DNA of 64,000 nt from Nocardia suismassiliense (lineage in GTDB: Bacteria; Actinomycetota; Actinomycetes; Mycobacteriales; Mycobacteriaceae): positions 9,058,434 to 9,122,433 of the forward strand of contig NZ_LT985361.1 of assembly GCF_900269665.1 (NCBI RefSeq). Direction: 5' to 3'. This document shows, in pieces, positions 52,198-60,290 of the stretch. The notes beneath the pieces were generated by a model that saw nothing but the letters and a program-made list of their open reading frames with translations, was not told where the DNA came from and did not search any database. The number at the start of each line of letters is the position of its first letter. The stretch's first letter is position 1. A program made the position numbers and the translations under genes.

Positions 52198-52497
52198 ATG
52201 GATATTTTGACTATCGGCCGCGGTCCGAGTGTGGTGGCCGCCGGCCTCGAACTCATTCGCGCACAAGGATTTACCGCGCACGGCGTGACCGCCGACGCGG
52301 ACGCGCTGGCCGCGCTCGAGGCCGGTCCGATCGGCCTGCTGCTGATCGGTGGTGGCGTCGAAAGCGATTCGAGCGCGGCGTTGCAGGAAAAGGCGGCACA
52401 GCACGGCGTTCCGGTGATCGAAGCCGTGCGCAACGGTCGCGACCTGGAAACCTACCTCCAGGAAGAGGTGTTCCCCATACTGCGCGCCCGGCAGTGA
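52198..52497 (+). CDS. Small receiver-like protein of unknown function
   Basis: 99 residues; the ATG at 52198 has AGGAG 9 bp upstream. Alternating strands and helices ('MDILTIGRG', 'ALEAGPIGLLLIGGG', 'QEKAAQHGVPVIEAV', 'DLETYLQEEVFPIL') suggest a flavodoxin or receiver-like fold. The place where a receiver carries its phosphoacceptor Asp ('LLLIDxxMP') reads 'LLLIGGG', so it would not be phosphorylated. No membrane segment. It is controlled probably by the divergent MarR gene. Function unknown. Confidence 0.65.
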   Translation: MDILTIGRGPSVVAAGLELIRAQGFTAHGVTADADALAALEAGPIGLLLIGGGVESDSSAALQEKAAQHGVPVIEAVRNGRDLETYLQEEVFPILRARQ

Positions 52498-52506
52498 AAA
52501 GGCCTG

Positions 52507-52535
52507 TGGGCTGGAGTGTTTGACACTCCAGCCCA
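52507..52535. terminator. Perfect 13-bp hairpin between convergent genes
   Basis: TGGGCTGGAGTGT pairs exactly with ACACTCCAGCCCA around TTG. It lies 9 bp after the stop at 52497 and 12 bp before the MFS stop at 52547, so it can act on both strands. No T-tract follows. Confidence 0.75.
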
Positions 52536-52546
52536 TCGGACCGCCG

Positions 52547-53986
52547 TCAGGCGTGCACGAGCTGTTCCGGCAGCTCGTCCGGGTCGGCGATCGTGCTGCG
52601 GCGCAAGCCGGTCGCGGCGACCACGCCGGCCAGGACCGCGGCGACGACCGGAACGATCAGCGCGGTGCGCAGTCCGTCCATGCCGACGTTGCCCGCGGTG
52701 ACCGCCGCGACGTTCACCGCCGTCACCACCGAGATGCCCAGCGCCGCACCGAATTGGATTGCGGTGTAGAGCAATCCACCCGCCAGGCCGTGCTCCTCCG
52801 CCGCGATATCGTCGGTGCCCGCGATGGTCAGCGGTCCGTAGACCAGCGCGAAGGCCACGGCGAGCAGCAGCATCGTCGGGAGCATGGCGATATAGGTGCG
52901 ATCCAGGTCCGTCGGCAGGAACAGCACGTAGGCGAGCGCCGCGAGGACCGTGCCACCGAAGATCACCCGGACATTGCCGAACCGGCGCACGAACCAGGGC
53001 GTCAGCAGTGGAGCGAGGATCGCGTCCAGACCGAGCACCGCCATCGCCAAGCCGGTCTGCACCGTGCTCCAGCCGCGCACTTCCTGGAAGTACAGCGTCG
53101 CCAGGAACTGGAATCCCATGAACGAGGCGATGAACAGCACCGCGACCAGATTGGTGCGCACCAGCGGGACCGAACGCAGGATACCGAGCCGGACCAGCGG
53201 TGTGGCGGTGCGGCGTTCGTTCACGACGAACAGTGCGAGCGCCGCCAGACCGCCGGCGAAGGACGCCACCGTCAGCCCCGGATTGTCACCGGGATGCTCC
53301 AGCCGGACGACACCGTAGACGAGCAGCAGCATCGCAGCGGGCACGCTCAACGCACCGAGCAGATCGAAGCCGCCCCGAACCCGCTGCGGCACACCGGAAT
53401 CCCGGATCATGGCGATCGCGGCCACCAAGAGCACGGCCGAAACGAGCACCGGTACGAAGAACACCCAGCGCCACCCGAACGCGGTCAGCAATCCGCCGAC
53501 CACCATGCCGAGCGAGAAACCGCCTGCCGCCACGCCCGCGTAGAACATCAGCGCCTTGTCCCGCACCGCGCCCTCGGCGAAGTTGGTGGTGATCAGCGAG
53601 AGACCGGCCGGGGCGAGGAACGCCGCGGCCACCCCGGTGACGAAGCGGGCGGTCAACAGCATCCACCCGGTGGTGGCGAAGCCGCCGAGTCCGGAGAACA
53701 CCAGGAATACCGTCAGCCAGAACAGGAACATCCGCCTGCGGCCGAGCAGGTCGGCGGCGCGGCCACCGAGCAGTACGAACCCGCCGTAGCCGAGCACGTA
53801 CGCCGACACCACACCGCTGAGCATGCCGGTGGACAGGCCGAGTTCGGCCCGGATCGAGGGCAGCGCCACGCTCAGCATCCCGACGTCGATGCCCTCCATG
53901 AATATCGCGCCGCACAACACCGCGAGCACGCCCCAGGCGCGGCCGGACATCTCGGTAAAGACCTCGGCGGCTCTGGATTTCACCAT
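52547..53986 (-). CDS. MFS transporter, drug:H+ antiporter DHA2-like (14 segments)
   Basis: 479 residues from the ATG at 53986, which has GGGGAG 5 bp upstream. About 14 membrane segments; motif A is 'GGRAADLLGRRRMF' and motif C-like 'FVTGVAAAFLAPAGLSLI' with Pro-Gly features. Family members export antibiotics and other cations using the proton gradient. The divergent HxlR-type gene is the probable regulator. Substrate unknown. Confidence 0.9.
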   Translation of the reverse strand: MVKSRAAEVFTEMSGRAWGVLAVLCGAIFMEGIDVGMLSVALPSIRAELGLSTGMLSGVVSAYVLGYGGFVLLGGRAADLLGRRRMFLFWLTVFLVFSGLGGFATTGWMLLTARFVTGVAAAFLAPAGLSLITTNFAEGAVRDKALMFYAGVAAGGFSLGMVVGGLLTAFGWRWVFFVPVLVSAVLLVAAIAMIRDSGVPQRVRGGFDLLGALSVPAAMLLLVYGVVRLEHPGDNPGLTVASFAGGLAALALFVVNERRTATPLVRLGILRSVPLVRTNLVAVLFIASFMGFQFLATLYFQEVRGWSTVQTGLAMAVLGLDAILAPLLTPWFVRRFGNVRVIFGGTVLAALAYVLFLPTDLDRTYIAMLPTMLLLAVAFALVYGPLTIAGTDDIAAEEHGLAGGLLYTAIQFGAALGISVVTAVNVAAVTAGNVGMDGLRTALIVPVVAAVLAGVVAATGLRRSTIADPDELPEQLVHA

Positions 53987-54024
53987 CACGACTCCCCGAA
54001 CACAGTAGGTTCCCCACAATGGGG

Positions 54025-54045
54025 TCGGTTACCTCTTGATACCGA
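54025..54045. promoter_or_regulatory. Possible HxlR operator
   Basis: TCGGT and ACCGA form inverted arms 11 bp apart, between the divergent MFS and HxlR genes. Short arms, so weak evidence. Confidence 0.35.
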
Positions 54046-54073
54046 GGAGAAGTCTCGGGCAGAATCGACGACT

Positions 54074-54514
54074 ATGGAAGACGGCACTTTGAAGTCACCG
54101 GGGCACTGCGGGGATACCACCGCCGACTTCGACGTTTCACACTGGGACTCCCGCGCCGACTGCGAGGTGCGGCAGATCCTCGATCGCGTCGCCGACAAGT
54201 GGTCGCTGCTGGTGATCGCGCTGCTGGACGAGCGGAGCCTGCGGTTCACCGAACTCAAACGCAAGATCGACGGCGTCAGTCAGCGGATGCTCACCCGCAC
54301 CCTGCGGCATCTCGAACGCGACGGGCTGGTCGAGCGCACCGTGTATCCGACCGTGCCACCGCGGGTCGACTACGCGCTGACCCCGCTCGGCGCCAGTCTG
54401 CACACCACCATCAAGGCCTTGGTGACCTGGACCGAAGGGCATCAGAACGAGATCGCCGCCGCGCGCAACGCCTACGATCGCCGCGCCGCCCAGGACGAAC
54501 TGACGCCCATCTGA
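54074..54514 (+). CDS. HxlR-family transcriptional regulator
   Basis: 146 residues. Winged helix with the HxlR pattern: 'CEVRQILDRVADKWSLLVIALLDERSLRFTELKRKIDGVSQRMLTRTLRHLERDGLVERTVYPTVPPRVDYALTPLG'. The single Cys before the helix-turn-helix (near residue 30) is kept in redox or electrophile sensing members. It is divergent from the MFS exporter gene 88 bp away and probably controls it. The start at 54074 gives a standard N-terminal tail. Confidence 0.9.
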   Translation: MEDGTLKSPGHCGDTTADFDVSHWDSRADCEVRQILDRVADKWSLLVIALLDERSLRFTELKRKIDGVSQRMLTRTLRHLERDGLVERTVYPTVPPRVDYALTPLGASLHTTIKALVTWTEGHQNEIAAARNAYDRRAAQDELTPI

Positions 54515-54606
54515 CCCGGCGACGGTCTATCTCGATCGCGGGAAAGCGGCAGGGGTGGCTGATGGCGCAGTAGCGTGGTCAGCGACGCCGATTCGAGGAG
54601 TTCACC

Positions 54607-55767
54607 ATGCGGGCTGCCGTCGTCACCAACTCGAAATTCGAGGTCACCGACTTACCGACGCCGATACCCGGGCGCGGGCAGCTGCTGATCAACGTATCGC
54701 GCTGCGGCATCTGCGGTTCCGACCTGCATGTGCGCAACCACGCCGACGAGGTGGCCGAGCTGAGCGCGGTCACCGGGTACGACTCGTTCATGCGGTCGGA
54801 CCAGAGTGTGGTGCTCGGGCACGAATTCAGCGGCGAGGTGGTGGATTACGGACCGGGGTGCCGGAAGCGTTGGCGGGCAGGCACTCCGGTGGTGGCGCTG
54901 CCGATCGTGCGGCACGGCACGAAACCGCAGCTGACCGGTCTGTCGGTCGAGGCGCCCGGCGCCTACGCCGAGCAGGTGATCGTCCAGGAGTCGATGACCA
55001 TGCCGGTGCCGAACGGGCTGTCCGCCGAACACGCCGCGCTCACCGAGCCCATGGCGGTGGCCTGGCACGCGGTGCGCCGCGGTCGAGTAGGCAAGCGGCA
55101 GCACGCTTTTGTCATCGGCTGCGGGCCGATCGGGCTCGCGGTGATCAGCATGCTGAAGGCGGCGGGCGTACGCACGGTCGTGGCCAGCGACTTCTCCCCA
55201 CGCCGCCGCGAACTCGCGGCCGCCTGCGGCGCGGACATCGTCGTCGACCCGGCCACCGACTCCCCCTGGACCGCCGCACCCACCCGCGGCCGCATCAACG
55301 GCGTCACCGACATTCTCGAGCTCGGCTTCGACACCATGGACCGCCTGCGCCGCGTCCCGAACCTGCCCTGGTGGTACGTCTTCCGCCTCGCACACACCCT
55401 GAACGCGGGCCCGTCCGGACCCGTCATCTTCGAATGCGTCGGCGTCCCAGGCATTCTCGACCAGATCATCACCGCCGCACCGCCACTGTCGCGCGTGGTC
55501 GTCGTCGGCGTCTGCATGGAAACCGACCGCATCCGCCCCGCCATGGCCATCAACAAGGAACTCGAACTCCGCTTCGCCTTCGGCTACGACCCCGGCGAGT
55601 TCCGCGACACCCTCCACCTCCTCGCCGAAGGCAAGGTCGACCCCGCCCCCTTGATCACCGGCACAGTAGGCCTCAACGGCATCGACACCGCCTTCACCAC
55701 CCTCGCCACCCCCGACCACCACGCCAAAATCCTCATCGACCCCACCAGCCCCGCCACCACCCCCTGA
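54607..55767 (+). CDS. Zinc-dependent alcohol dehydrogenase family protein
   Basis: 386 residues of the MDR superfamily. Catalytic zinc ligands are Cys36 ('CGICGSD') and His72-Glu73 ('LGHEFSGEVV'). The four-Cys structural zinc lobe (GxxCxxCxxCxxxxxxxC) is absent; the corresponding region reads 'VALPIVRHGTKPQLTGL'. Rossmann motif 'FVIGCGPIGLAVISML'. An unusual insertion at about 225-260 ('GFDTMDRLRRVPNLPWWYVFRLAHTLNAG') is not in classical ADHs. The end becomes very Pro/Thr-rich with extreme C bias in codons. Substrate unknown. Confidence 0.85.
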   Translation: MRAAVVTNSKFEVTDLPTPIPGRGQLLINVSRCGICGSDLHVRNHADEVAELSAVTGYDSFMRSDQSVVLGHEFSGEVVDYGPGCRKRWRAGTPVVALPIVRHGTKPQLTGLSVEAPGAYAEQVIVQESMTMPVPNGLSAEHAALTEPMAVAWHAVRRGRVGKRQHAFVIGCGPIGLAVISMLKAAGVRTVVASDFSPRRRELAAACGADIVVDPATDSPWTAAPTRGRINGVTDILELGFDTMDRLRRVPNLPWWYVFRLAHTLNAGPSGPVIFECVGVPGILDQIITAAPPLSRVVVVGVCMETDRIRPAMAINKELELRFAFGYDPGEFRDTLHLLAEGKVDPAPLITGTVGLNGIDTAFTTLATPDHHAKILIDPTSPATTP

Positions 55768-55789
55768 CGCGGCTGCCTCGACGCACGGG

Positions 55790-56434
55790 TCAGTGGGCGG
55801 CGTCGAGGACTTCTTCGGCGAGTTTGTCGTCCAGGGTGATTCGGACGAGGGCGGCGGCGAGGGCTGCGGTGTGGTCTTTGGGGGCCAGGGCGGCCAGTTT
55901 GGCGGGGGTGGATGGGAGGTTGATGCAGTCGGCGCCGCGGAGGGCGCGTTCGTCGAAATGGGGGGCGGCCCAGGGCCAGACGTCTTGGATCTCGCGGAGG
56001 AAGATGTCGCTGCCGGTGGGGCCGATGCCCTGGAACTCTTGCAGGAGTTGGGCGGCGCGTTTGGAGTCGTGGTCGGCTTCGTCGGCGAGATTGCGCAGGT
56101 CGCCGTCGTAGCGGTCGAGGACCTGGGCGGCGTTGGCGCCGAGACGGGTGGCGGTGCTCTCGTCGTAGCGGCGGTAGTGGGCGCGGCCGAGGGCGTCGAC
56201 GAGTTCCTGCCATTCGGCGTCGGCGACGCGCTGCGGGGTGCGATAGCCGGTGGCGACCAGTTCGCGGGCGGCGGCTACGGCGATGTCGGCGGAGATTCTG
56301 GTGCTCAACAGCTCCGCGAGCATGAGCAGCTGGAACAGCGGCGCGGGTTTGTCGTCGAGGTGGATGCCCGCCTCCGCGGCGTATCCGGTTCCGGCGCGGT
56401 CGAGCAGCGCGTGCACTACCTTCTGTTGGCTCAT
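55790..56434 (-). CDS. HhH-GPD-type endonuclease III-like protein
   Basis: 214 residues; AAGGAGG lies 5 bp before the ATG. Helical protein with the helix-hairpin-helix 'LLQEFQGIGPTGSDIFLREIQDVWPW' and 'FQLLMLAELLSTRISADIAVAAARELV' at the start of the fold. The catalytic Lys of EndoIII (in LPGVGxKTA) is replaced (GPTGSDIF) and no iron-sulfur cysteines follow, so it is shorter than Nth/MutY. It may bind DNA without being a typical bifunctional glycosylase. Convergent with the ADH gene. Confidence 0.75.
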   Translation of the reverse strand: MSQQKVVHALLDRAGTGYAAEAGIHLDDKPAPLFQLLMLAELLSTRISADIAVAAARELVATGYRTPQRVADAEWQELVDALGRAHYRRYDESTATRLGANAAQVLDRYDGDLRNLADEADHDSKRAAQLLQEFQGIGPTGSDIFLREIQDVWPWAAPHFDERALRGADCINLPSTPAKLAALAPKDHTAALAAALVRITLDDKLAEEVLDAAH

Positions 56435-56714
56435 CGCGACCTCCTTGTTCGGATATCGGTCGCCTACCCGACGGCACCGGCTTCACACCGATCCGATGTC
56501 GGTCGTCCGGGCGATACCGCTGCCTGCCTTGCCGAAGGCCGCGAGCCACTCCCAGGCCCCGGGGTGGTGACCGCTTGCGCGACGGTGTCGAAGATGCCGC
56601 GCACAGGTCGCGGTGGGCGCCGAACGATTCGCTTCCCAGTATCCGATCGACCCCGAGCAGGCGCCGACCAGTGCAGACGGTGGAGGTGTTGTGCAGGATT
56701 ACCGGTGACCTGAG

Positions 56715-58253
56715 CTAGCCGGGCAACAGACTGAGCGTGCCTTCCGCGCTGCGGGCTGCGGTGAGGCAAGCGGTACTGGTGAATTGGTCGGCGAGTGGGT
56801 GTCTAGCCCTGGCCCGCCATTTGCGTACCGCGGCAACGGCTTGGTCTCGCTGTACCGAGGGCGCGGCGTCGACCGGCAGCCCGAGGCGCAGGTGCGGGGC
56901 GATGCCGGAACCGCCGATGAGGCGGTGCAGTTCGGCGAGATCCGCCGGTGGCAGGGTCAATTCGTCGGTGCGGAGACGACCGAGCAGGCGGAGCTCGGCG
57001 AAACCGTGTACATCGGCGAGCAGGGTGCGTACGCGCGGCAGCAGGGTGTCGGCCGCGCTGCCCGGGTACGCGGTCAGCACGCGCGCGAGCGCGGTGAGGG
57101 CGGAGTGCGCCTTGAGCTGATCGGCGCGCTGGCCGAACTGCACATCGAGCACCGAGCGCAGCTCGTCCACACCGCTGCGCGTGGTCAATTCCGCTGCCAG
57201 CGTGGCGGAGTCGCGCACGCCGAGCCGAATCAGGGTGACTGCCATGCGAATTCCGAACAGGCCGAACCGTTCCGCGAGCTGGGCTCTGAGTTCCGGTGCC
57301 ACCGGCAATACGACATCGGGGCGCGCGAAGCGATCCGCGGAGAGCAGGGCCGCACTCAGCTCGTCGACCGGAACACCGGCGAGCGCCTCGAACGCCGCAT
57401 ACTCCTGTTGCCGCAGTGTGGCCGCGGCGAACGCGAGCAGCCCGGCGACCGGAATCACGGCCTGGCACAGCCCTGTTCGCTCCAGCTCCCCGGCGAAGCG
57501 GGTCGCGACATCGCGTGCCGAGTGCAGCGCGTCGATCCGGCCTGCGCCGATCTCGTCGGCCCTGGACACGACACCGACGACGCCGAGCGGGCCGGGCAAT
57601 CCCGAAACACCCGGCCCGGCAGTAGTTCCCGCGCCCACCCGCTCGAGGAACCGGACGTCGGCCGCGTCGAGCCTGCGCAGCAGGTACACCACCGCGTCGG
57701 CGCCGGGGACCGCGATACTCTGCTTGCCCTCCGGCGTGAGCAGCCGCGCCGTGCGCTGCGACACCTCCCGCGACAGCGAGGAGGTGCCCGGCGTATCGAT
57801 GATGGTCGTGTCGGCCAGCGCCGCCGCCGGCCATTCGACCTCGAGGTGATCGACCTCGCGCGGCGCGGGCGCGTTCCAAGTCAACCGATCCAGGTCGAAG
57901 GTCAGTCCGTGCGTACCGCCGCCGCGGCGCACCACCACGTTCGCGCGGGCGCCGTCGCCGGCGTGCGCCGTCACGCTCGGGGTGGAACCGTAGCGGTACC
58001 AGGTGACCACCCTGGTGCACTCGGTCGCGTCGGTCGGTGCGATGTCCTGCCCGACAAGGGAATTCAGCAGCGTGGATTTGCCGGCCTTCAACGAACCGGC
58101 GAGCGCGACGCGCAACGGCTGATCCAGGCGACCGGCGCACTCGGCGAGCATGGCCCGCGGTCGCGGTTCGGTCGCCAGCGCGGCACGCGCCGCGCCGATC
58201 AGTCGATGGGCCTCGGCAACTATCCCTGGCGCAGCGCCGCCCGCACGTCTCAC
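56715..58253 (-). CDS. iniC: Dynamin-like GTPase IniC homolog
   Basis: 512 residues from the GTG at 58253; a TTG at 58340 would overlap the iniA stop by 11 bp but has no ribosome site. GTPase motifs: G1 'GSLKAGKS' (53-60), G3 'DTPG' (153-156), G4 'SRAD'. The stretch 'TLLNSLVGQDIAPTDATECTRVVTWYRYGSTPS' resembles mycobacterial IniC closely. The C-terminal 250 residues are helical. In M. tuberculosis iniBAC is induced by cell-wall inhibitors such as isoniazid and ethambutol, and IniA/IniC are dynamin-like membrane remodelling proteins. It is last in iniB-iniA-iniC. Confidence 0.88.
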   Translation of the reverse strand: MRRAGGAAPGIVAEAHRLIGAARAALATEPRPRAMLAECAGRLDQPLRVALAGSLKAGKSTLLNSLVGQDIAPTDATECTRVVTWYRYGSTPSVTAHAGDGARANVVVRRGGGTHGLTFDLDRLTWNAPAPREVDHLEVEWPAAALADTTIIDTPGTSSLSREVSQRTARLLTPEGKQSIAVPGADAVVYLLRRLDAADVRFLERVGAGTTAGPGVSGLPGPLGVVGVVSRADEIGAGRIDALHSARDVATRFAGELERTGLCQAVIPVAGLLAFAAATLRQQEYAAFEALAGVPVDELSAALLSADRFARPDVVLPVAPELRAQLAERFGLFGIRMAVTLIRLGVRDSATLAAELTTRSGVDELRSVLDVQFGQRADQLKAHSALTALARVLTAYPGSAADTLLPRVRTLLADVHGFAELRLLGRLRTDELTLPPADLAELHRLIGGSGIAPHLRLGLPVDAAPSVQRDQAVAAVRKWRARARHPLADQFTSTACLTAARSAEGTLSLLPG

Positions 58254-58329
58254 GACGCCGCCTCGCCTGCGCTCGGCAGCGCCGTTCGCGAAGGCGCGCT
58301 GTGTCGTCGGTTCACTCGGTGGAGCTCGT

Positions 58330-60228
58330 TCACGGGGCAACCGTACCGACGGACGCGCTCGGCAGCGCGGCCTGCATGGCTTCGGCGTACCTGCCCAGCT
58401 CAGCGACCACGTTCAGCTGCCGCTCGAGCACCGCCCCGCGTTCGGCCCGGCGCGCGTTGGCCATCGTCGCGGCCTCCTGCGCGGCCCGCAGCGAATCGTC
58501 GATCGACCGCAGGCTCCGCTCGGCCACACCGGCATAGTGGTCGCGCAGTGCGCGATGGATGCGGTGCAGCCGGTCCTTGGATTCCTTGCCCGTCTGGAAC
58601 GCCACATCGTCGACGAATCGGCGGACGGCCGCCTTCGCCTCGGTGCGCCGCCGGGCCAGCCTGGCCTGCTTGTCGTCACGGAAGGCCTTGCCGCCCACCA
58701 CGAGTCCGGCGCCGAGCGAGATCGGATTGAGCAGCGCGAGTCCGGCAAAGGTACTGGCCAGCCCGACCATCAGCACGCCGCCGTAGGAGCCGCGCATGCC
58801 GACGAGCAGTTTGCTGCCGAAACCGATGTCCGGCTCCAGGTCGGCGAGGGTGCCCGCGCCGATGTGACTGCCTGCGACGGCGGTGTCGGACCGGACGTCC
58901 GGGAGATCGGTGGCGCCCGCATCGCTGAAATGCTCGGCGACCCGCTGCGCGAGTTGCAAGGCGCGCGAGTGGGTCCAGAGCAGGTTGTCGCCGATCGCCG
59001 TATCGATGGTGCCGGTGAGGTATTCGGCGATCCGCTCCCAATGTCGGCCGGGGTCGTGGTCGTCGATCCACTCCTCGGTGGTTCTGGCGATGCCGCGCAA
59101 CCGATCTCGCAGATCGTGGTCGACATCGCCCGCCAGGTCGGTGATGCCGTCGGCCAGCGTCTGCTGCCAGGAGGCGGTGCGGCGGTGCAGTTCCTCGGCC
59201 GAGGTCCGGGCGGCCTGCAGTTCGCGGACCGCCGCCGCGCCGCGTGCCGGATCGCGGACCGCAACCAGCTCACTGCCCAGCGCCAGCGCCAGATGTTCGG
59301 CGGCGGAACGGATATCGCGGGCGACTGCGGCGCGGGTGGCGAGCTGGTCGCGGGCCACCACCTGGTCGCGCAGGAATTGGTAGAGCACGCCGAAGCCCGA
59401 CTCGAGGCCGAGCTGTTGATCCTGCAGGCGCAGCGCGTGGCTGCGCAGCAGCGAGGACACCGCGATCATCGGCACGTCGAGACCTGCCGTGGCGAGGTGG
59501 CGCCGGTCGGCCTCGTGCACCTGGCGCCAGTGCGGGTACAGGTCGGTCTTGGTCAGCAGCAGCGCGACGGTGGGGCACAGCTCACGGACCTGACGCAAGA
59601 ACGCGAGTTCCGGCTCGGTGAGTTCGGTGGACGCGTCGGAGAGCACCAGCACCGCGTCCGCGGCGGACACCATGCCGAGCACGCTTGCCGCATAGGAACT
59701 TCCGTGCCCGCCGACTCCTGGCGTATCGACCAGCACGATGCCATCGGCCAGCAGCGGGTTGGGTACCTGGATTTCCAACCGCACGATCCGCCGCCCCTGG
59801 GCCAGCGGTGAGCGGGCGGAGATCGTGCTGATCTCGGTGAACGGCACGAGCACTCGGGTCTCCGGACCGCCGGAGTCGCCGCCGGGACCGGTGAGCACCA
59901 GCTCGGCCTTCGGCTCGGGGCCGTGCGCGAGCAGCGTGGTGACCGTGGTGGTCACGTCGTCGCCGACGGGGCAGATCTCCAGATTGAGCAGCGCGTTGAC
60001 GAAGCGGCTCTTGCCCTGATCCAGTTGTCCCGCAACGACAATGCGCCGCCGCGGGTCGCGGACCCGATCGGCGGCCACCTCGAGGCGGCCGACCAGATCG
60101 GTGCGCCCGGCGGCGCGGGCCGCCGCGATGGTTTCGCCGAGTACCGACAGCAGCGGTACCGCCGGTGGTGTGGCGTTCGGTGCGGGCGTCCCCATCGCGG
60201 TATCGACCTCTTCCAGTGGCTCGAGCAT
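58330..60228 (-). CDS. iniA: Dynamin-like GTPase IniA homolog
   Basis: 632 residues, near the mycobacterial length. G1 'GQLDQGKS' (67-74), G3 'DTPG' (168-171), G4 'LTKTD'. A helical neck/trunk region follows, with a hydrophobic pair at about 480-525 ('YGGVLMVGLASTFAGLALLNPISLGAGLVVGGKAF') that may insert in the membrane, as described for mycobacterial IniA. It should act at the inner face of the plasma membrane. The ATG at 60228 is used; an internal ATG at 60195 is possible. It lies 62 bp downstream of iniB. Confidence 0.9.
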   Translation of the reverse strand: MLEPLEEVDTAMGTPAPNATPPAVPLLSVLGETIAAARAAGRTDLVGRLEVAADRVRDPRRRIVVAGQLDQGKSRFVNALLNLEICPVGDDVTTTVTTLLAHGPEPKAELVLTGPGGDSGGPETRVLVPFTEISTISARSPLAQGRRIVRLEIQVPNPLLADGIVLVDTPGVGGHGSSYAASVLGMVSAADAVLVLSDASTELTEPELAFLRQVRELCPTVALLLTKTDLYPHWRQVHEADRRHLATAGLDVPMIAVSSLLRSHALRLQDQQLGLESGFGVLYQFLRDQVVARDQLATRAAVARDIRSAAEHLALALGSELVAVRDPARGAAAVRELQAARTSAEELHRRTASWQQTLADGITDLAGDVDHDLRDRLRGIARTTEEWIDDHDPGRHWERIAEYLTGTIDTAIGDNLLWTHSRALQLAQRVAEHFSDAGATDLPDVRSDTAVAGSHIGAGTLADLEPDIGFGSKLLVGMRGSYGGVLMVGLASTFAGLALLNPISLGAGLVVGGKAFRDDKQARLARRRTEAKAAVRRFVDDVAFQTGKESKDRLHRIHRALRDHYAGVAERSLRSIDDSLRAAQEAATMANARRAERGAVLERQLNVVAELGRYAEAMQAALPSASVGTVAP

Positions 60229-60290
60229 TGTCGGTGCGGCGGCGCAGGCCTTGTCGGTGCGCCGCCGCAGGCGTGGTCAGTGCGGCGGCG

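Noticed and set aside
56464..56769. A 101-residue frame between the HhH and iniC genes
   Set aside because: It overlaps the iniC end, is Arg/Pro-rich like a shadow, and no start signal is visible.
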